Shown here piece by piece: positions 61,830-64,000 of a DNA stretch of 64,000 bases. Position numbers and translations under genes: made by a program. Under the pieces are notes generated by a model. The model had not been told where the DNA came from. It searched no databases and was given only the letters and a program-made list of their open reading frames with translations. The stretch lies in NCBI GenBank assembly GCA_037439425.1, contig JBBIWA010000018.1, forward strand, positions 23,628-87,627, given 5' to 3'. Within the stretch, counting starts at the first letter, position 1. Every line of letters begins with the position of its first letter. This DNA comes from JBBIWA01 sp037439425. GTDB lineage: Bacteria; Acidobacteriota; Blastocatellia; RBC074.

Positions 61830-62162
61830 TTGACGGCGAACATAAAAGTGGAAAAGAGAGGCGAACAGCGTGTGCAATTAGACCTGCCAGCGAAGATCCG
61901 GTGGCGGGATTCGTTAGGCGGTATCAACGAGCGCGATGCCAGACTCTGGAATCTCAGCAAGTCGGGAGCTTATGTTTTGACCGACGACGCGCTGAGACCG
62001 GATCTACCAGTGGAACTGATCGTGATCCTGGAAAGCAATGATCCTTACAAGGGGGTAGCTACTTACTTCCGTGGCCGCATCGTCCGCACTGAAACGGTGC
62101 ACCATTCCGAAGGCAATTTGGGCGCAGCCATCTCATTTGAGCGCCCCCAAAGCACCCACTGA
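61830..62162 (+). CDS. PilZ-domain protein
   Basis: A 110-residue PilZ protein. The binding box is KRGEQRVQLDLPAKIRW (R-x3-R pattern with basic residues) and NLSKSGAYVLTDD (D/N-x-S-x-x-G). It likely binds c-di-GMP and links to the HD-GYP/GGDEF protein at 44 kb functionally, though unlinked. The start is uncertain: TTG 61830 gives the full domain, and a GTG at 61848 would still keep the box. It converges with the TolB-like gene 22 bases away. Confidence 0.8.
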   Translation: MTANIKVEKRGEQRVQLDLPAKIRWRDSLGGINERDARLWNLSKSGAYVLTDDALRPDLPVELIVILESNDPYKGVATYFRGRIVRTETVHHSEGNLGAAISFERPQSTH

Positions 62163-62184
62163 AGCGCCGCCGCGGGCGCTCACC

Positions 62185-63195
62185 TTAATGGCCTATGGGC
62201 TGCCATCTCGGTTGATTTCCTTCACCCAGGCGGCGGATCTGGCCACGAGTATCAGCTAGCAACACCTGGCTGCTATCATCATAGAGGAGTCGCATCTGCT
62301 TTCGCTCCCACTCGGTCGGGAGGGCAAGCATCAACTCACGCGAAAGCTGAAGCGACACGCCGCTCCAGATATTGACCAGGTAGAGCCGGCCGTAACAAAG
62401 GCCCAGCTCCGAACATGACTGAGCCGGATTGAAGATCACATGGTTTCCGTCTGGTGACCAGGTGGCCTCCAGAATCCGCCGCCCACCATCCAGGGTGGCC
62501 GACTCCTCGAACCCTTCAAGCGCACCGAGATCGCCGACCTGGTACCGCACACCAGTCTCAAGATCGGAGACAAACATCTGCTCGTCACTGCCGATCACCT
62601 CTTTGAAGAGTACCCACCGGCCATCAGGCGAAACGGATAGATCGCTCAGGGTACGAACAACCACCGGTTGCAGTGGGGCCAGAGCACTATATTCATCCAC
62701 TGTTAACTCGCGTGCCTCCCGCCGTCCCAGGGTGAGAGCCAGGAGCCTTGCTCCAGCAGTCAGCTCCGCTGCCGGAGCCAGCGCAAAGACAAGCAGCGTT
62801 GTTCCGTCACGTCCCATCTCCAGCCGGTCAATCGTGGTCCCCGGCGGCGCAGCCAGCTCGCCAGCCTCTTCGATCTTTCCCGTCGCAATTGAAACTGAGT
62901 ACAGCTTAAGGCCGAGATTGAAGTAACTCTTGCTCCCGTCAAGCGACCAGGTGTGCGCGTTGATCGTTTCACCTTCCGCAGCTGCCGCCAACTGGCGCGC
63001 ATCGGTGCCATCAGCTTTCACTACCCAGAGATTGCCCTGATAGAGGTAAGTGATCAATGGATCGGGCGGCGGCGTTGACCAGGGGCTAGGCTGAGGCTTC
63101 GCCCCACCCTCTGTCTTCTGTGCTACCGGACAGGCAGAGAGCCATAACGCACACACGCTTAAGAGACAGCCACCCACGAGCTTGCTTATCTTCAT
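62185..63195 (-). CDS. TolB-like beta-propeller lipoprotein
   Basis: A 336-residue lipoprotein (lipobox LSAC near residue 21). The mature part has repeated WD40-like PD40 strands, for example TWSLDGSKSYFNLGLK, DLSVSPDGRWVLFKEV and EATWSPDGNHVIFNPA. These form a beta-propeller as in TolB. It is probably at the inner face of the outer membrane. ATG 63195 is used because it begins the signal; an upstream start adds six residues. No pal or tol genes lie next to it. Confidence 0.78.
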   Translation of the reverse strand: MKISKLVGGCLLSVCALWLSACPVAQKTEGGAKPQPSPWSTPPPDPLITYLYQGNLWVVKADGTDARQLAAAAEGETINAHTWSLDGSKSYFNLGLKLYSVSIATGKIEEAGELAAPPGTTIDRLEMGRDGTTLLVFALAPAAELTAGARLLALTLGRREARELTVDEYSALAPLQPVVVRTLSDLSVSPDGRWVLFKEVIGSDEQMFVSDLETGVRYQVGDLGALEGFEESATLDGGRRILEATWSPDGNHVIFNPAQSCSELGLCYGRLYLVNIWSGVSLQLSRELMLALPTEWERKQMRLLYDDSSQVLLADTRGQIRRLGEGNQPRWQPIGH

Positions 63196-63213
63196 TAGAA
63201 TTACCACCATCAC

Positions 63214-64000
63214 CCCTGCTCTTCTCGAGCGAAGGGTAATTGCTCACGATTTTGAGGTATGAATCACAAAATCTTGTAACGAAATGTTTGCCAGACCCAT
63301 ATGATGTTGTATCTGACCGAAAAACGATGAAGCGATCTCGGATTAAAGGGGCATTCTTTTCTCGACAGGAACCTCAGTGGATAAAACAGCGATTGACCGC
63401 CAACAAGTGGGGAACTTGACACGCGAAGAATCGCTCGTGTTGGGAGCAGCGCTGTTGAAAGAAAATGCCGGTAACTATTCAGGCTATTGGTGTGACCCCA
63501 GGCGGAATTTGCCGACATCGGGTCTTTGCGTTCTTTGCCAGGGCGCCATCAAAGATCAAAGTCTCCTCGTTTTTGAGGTACTGAGGCAAATTCAGTAGCA
63601 TCCTAGAACTCACGTTGAGGCTTTGGCAAGTTGAGTATAGTTCTCCTCTGGTGGCTTGATGAGGCCAACTCGAAGGAGAACAAAAATGCTGTATTTAGTT
63701 TGAGTTTCAGGCGCCAGGGCTCGGTGACCAGTGGTCAGTGGGAGCAACCAATAGCTCTCCAGCTAACTTTCCAAGCATTATTTGCTTGACAGAGGGCCAG
63801 CAACACCCTCCCCCTTGTAGGACTTTATGTTAACTCCATTACATACAGCCTGAGTAGTTACTTATATTCTCAGGTCTCAAGCAAGGGTAATTTGAGGCCG
63901 GAGTAGGCTCTGGTGAGGATGCAACTTCCCAACCGGAATTGAGCAGGTATGGCTAAGAGAGTCCAGAATCCCCTATCAGCAGTTGGCCTCTGGAGACTCA
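63214..64000. other. 787-base end gap with one doubtful small frame
   Basis: Apart from the weak frame at 63377-63598, no coding region is recognised up to the window edge. From 63600 on, nothing repeats and no RNA gene is seen. Confidence 0.4.
63377..63598 (+). CDS. Doubtful small ORF
   Basis: A 73-residue frame with a GTG start (AGGAA six bases before). It contains LTREESLVLGAALLKENAG and two Cys in LCVLCQG. No homology is recognised. The amphipathic first half looks somewhat protein-like, but the frame may be chance. Confidence 0.25.
   Translation: MDKTAIDRQQVGNLTREESLVLGAALLKENAGNYSGYWCDPRRNLPTSGLCVLCQGAIKDQSLLVFEVLRQIQ

Noticed and set aside
1..64000. tRNA or rRNA genes
   Set aside because: I looked for T-loop GGTTCGA-type signals and conserved rRNA segments in the gaps and saw none.

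Overview
The window reads as one contiguous piece of a mid-to-high GC Gram-negative bacterial chromosome. The best guess for the organism is an Acidobacteriota, probably class Blastocatellia. This is an inference from gene content: multiheme cytochrome/TPR fusions, a CRTAC1 (FG-GAP/UnbV) protein, large exported M14 carboxypeptidases, an S8 protease with hexapeptide repeats, TonB-type proteins, an F0 operon with a signal-peptide c subunit, and many intergenic palindromic repeats. No rRNA, tRNA, CRISPR array, prophage or complete insertion sequence was found.

Layout. 0-8 kb: a truncated AI-2E-type permease overlapped by a small metallothionein gene, an alpha/beta hydrolase, an octaheme cytochrome with HEAT and TPR repeats, and a stomatin-like protein and NfeD separated by a repeat cluster. 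8-18 kb (minus strand): an M14 peptidase behind TonB-like and TPR proteins, a helix-hairpin-helix protein, a Yip1-like membrane protein, and two peptide-ABC ATPases split by a Uma2 remnant. 18-26 kb: 66-bp palindromic tandem repeats, cysteine dioxygenase, F0 ATP synthase genes (I, a, c) without F1, alpha-glucan phosphorylase, thyA-folA. 26-38 kb: S41 protease with a TonB-domain protein, HD phosphohydrolase, M20 peptidase, a possible structured RNA, a TPR protein, RNase III, signal peptidase I, a ClC exchanger, a decayed lipoprotein-hydrolase and a polytopic membrane protein. 38-49 kb (minus strand): exported amidohydrolase, zinc/cation CDF exporter, S8 protease, HD-GYP/GGDEF protein, a single-domain receiver and an NtrC-type regulator. 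49-60 kb (plus strand): pentaheme cytochrome/TPR, CRTAC1 protein, Tat-exported DegT aminotransferase-like protein, D-aminoacylase-like enzyme and a second M14 peptidase. 60-64 kb: transposase remnant, zinc-ribbon protein, PilZ protein, TolB-like lipoprotein.

Themes. Much of the coding is for envelope or periplasm: peptide degradation (two M14, S41, S8, M20, D-aminoacylase, peptide-ABC ATPases), multiheme electron transfer, metal handling (metallothionein, CDF) and c-di-GMP/sigma-54 signalling. The intergenic DNA holds at least three repeat families: CCACGAG/CTCGTGG hairpins, AGCACGCA/TGCGTGCT hairpins, and TTTCGGA heptamers arranged as long inverted repeats. Several genes are decayed or interrupted next to such DNA. 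I saw no defence island or clearly novel multi-gene system. The strongest less-ordinary items are the metallothionein overlapping the permease, the S8 hexapeptide tail, the candidate RNA at about 30.93-31.13 kb, and the repeat families.
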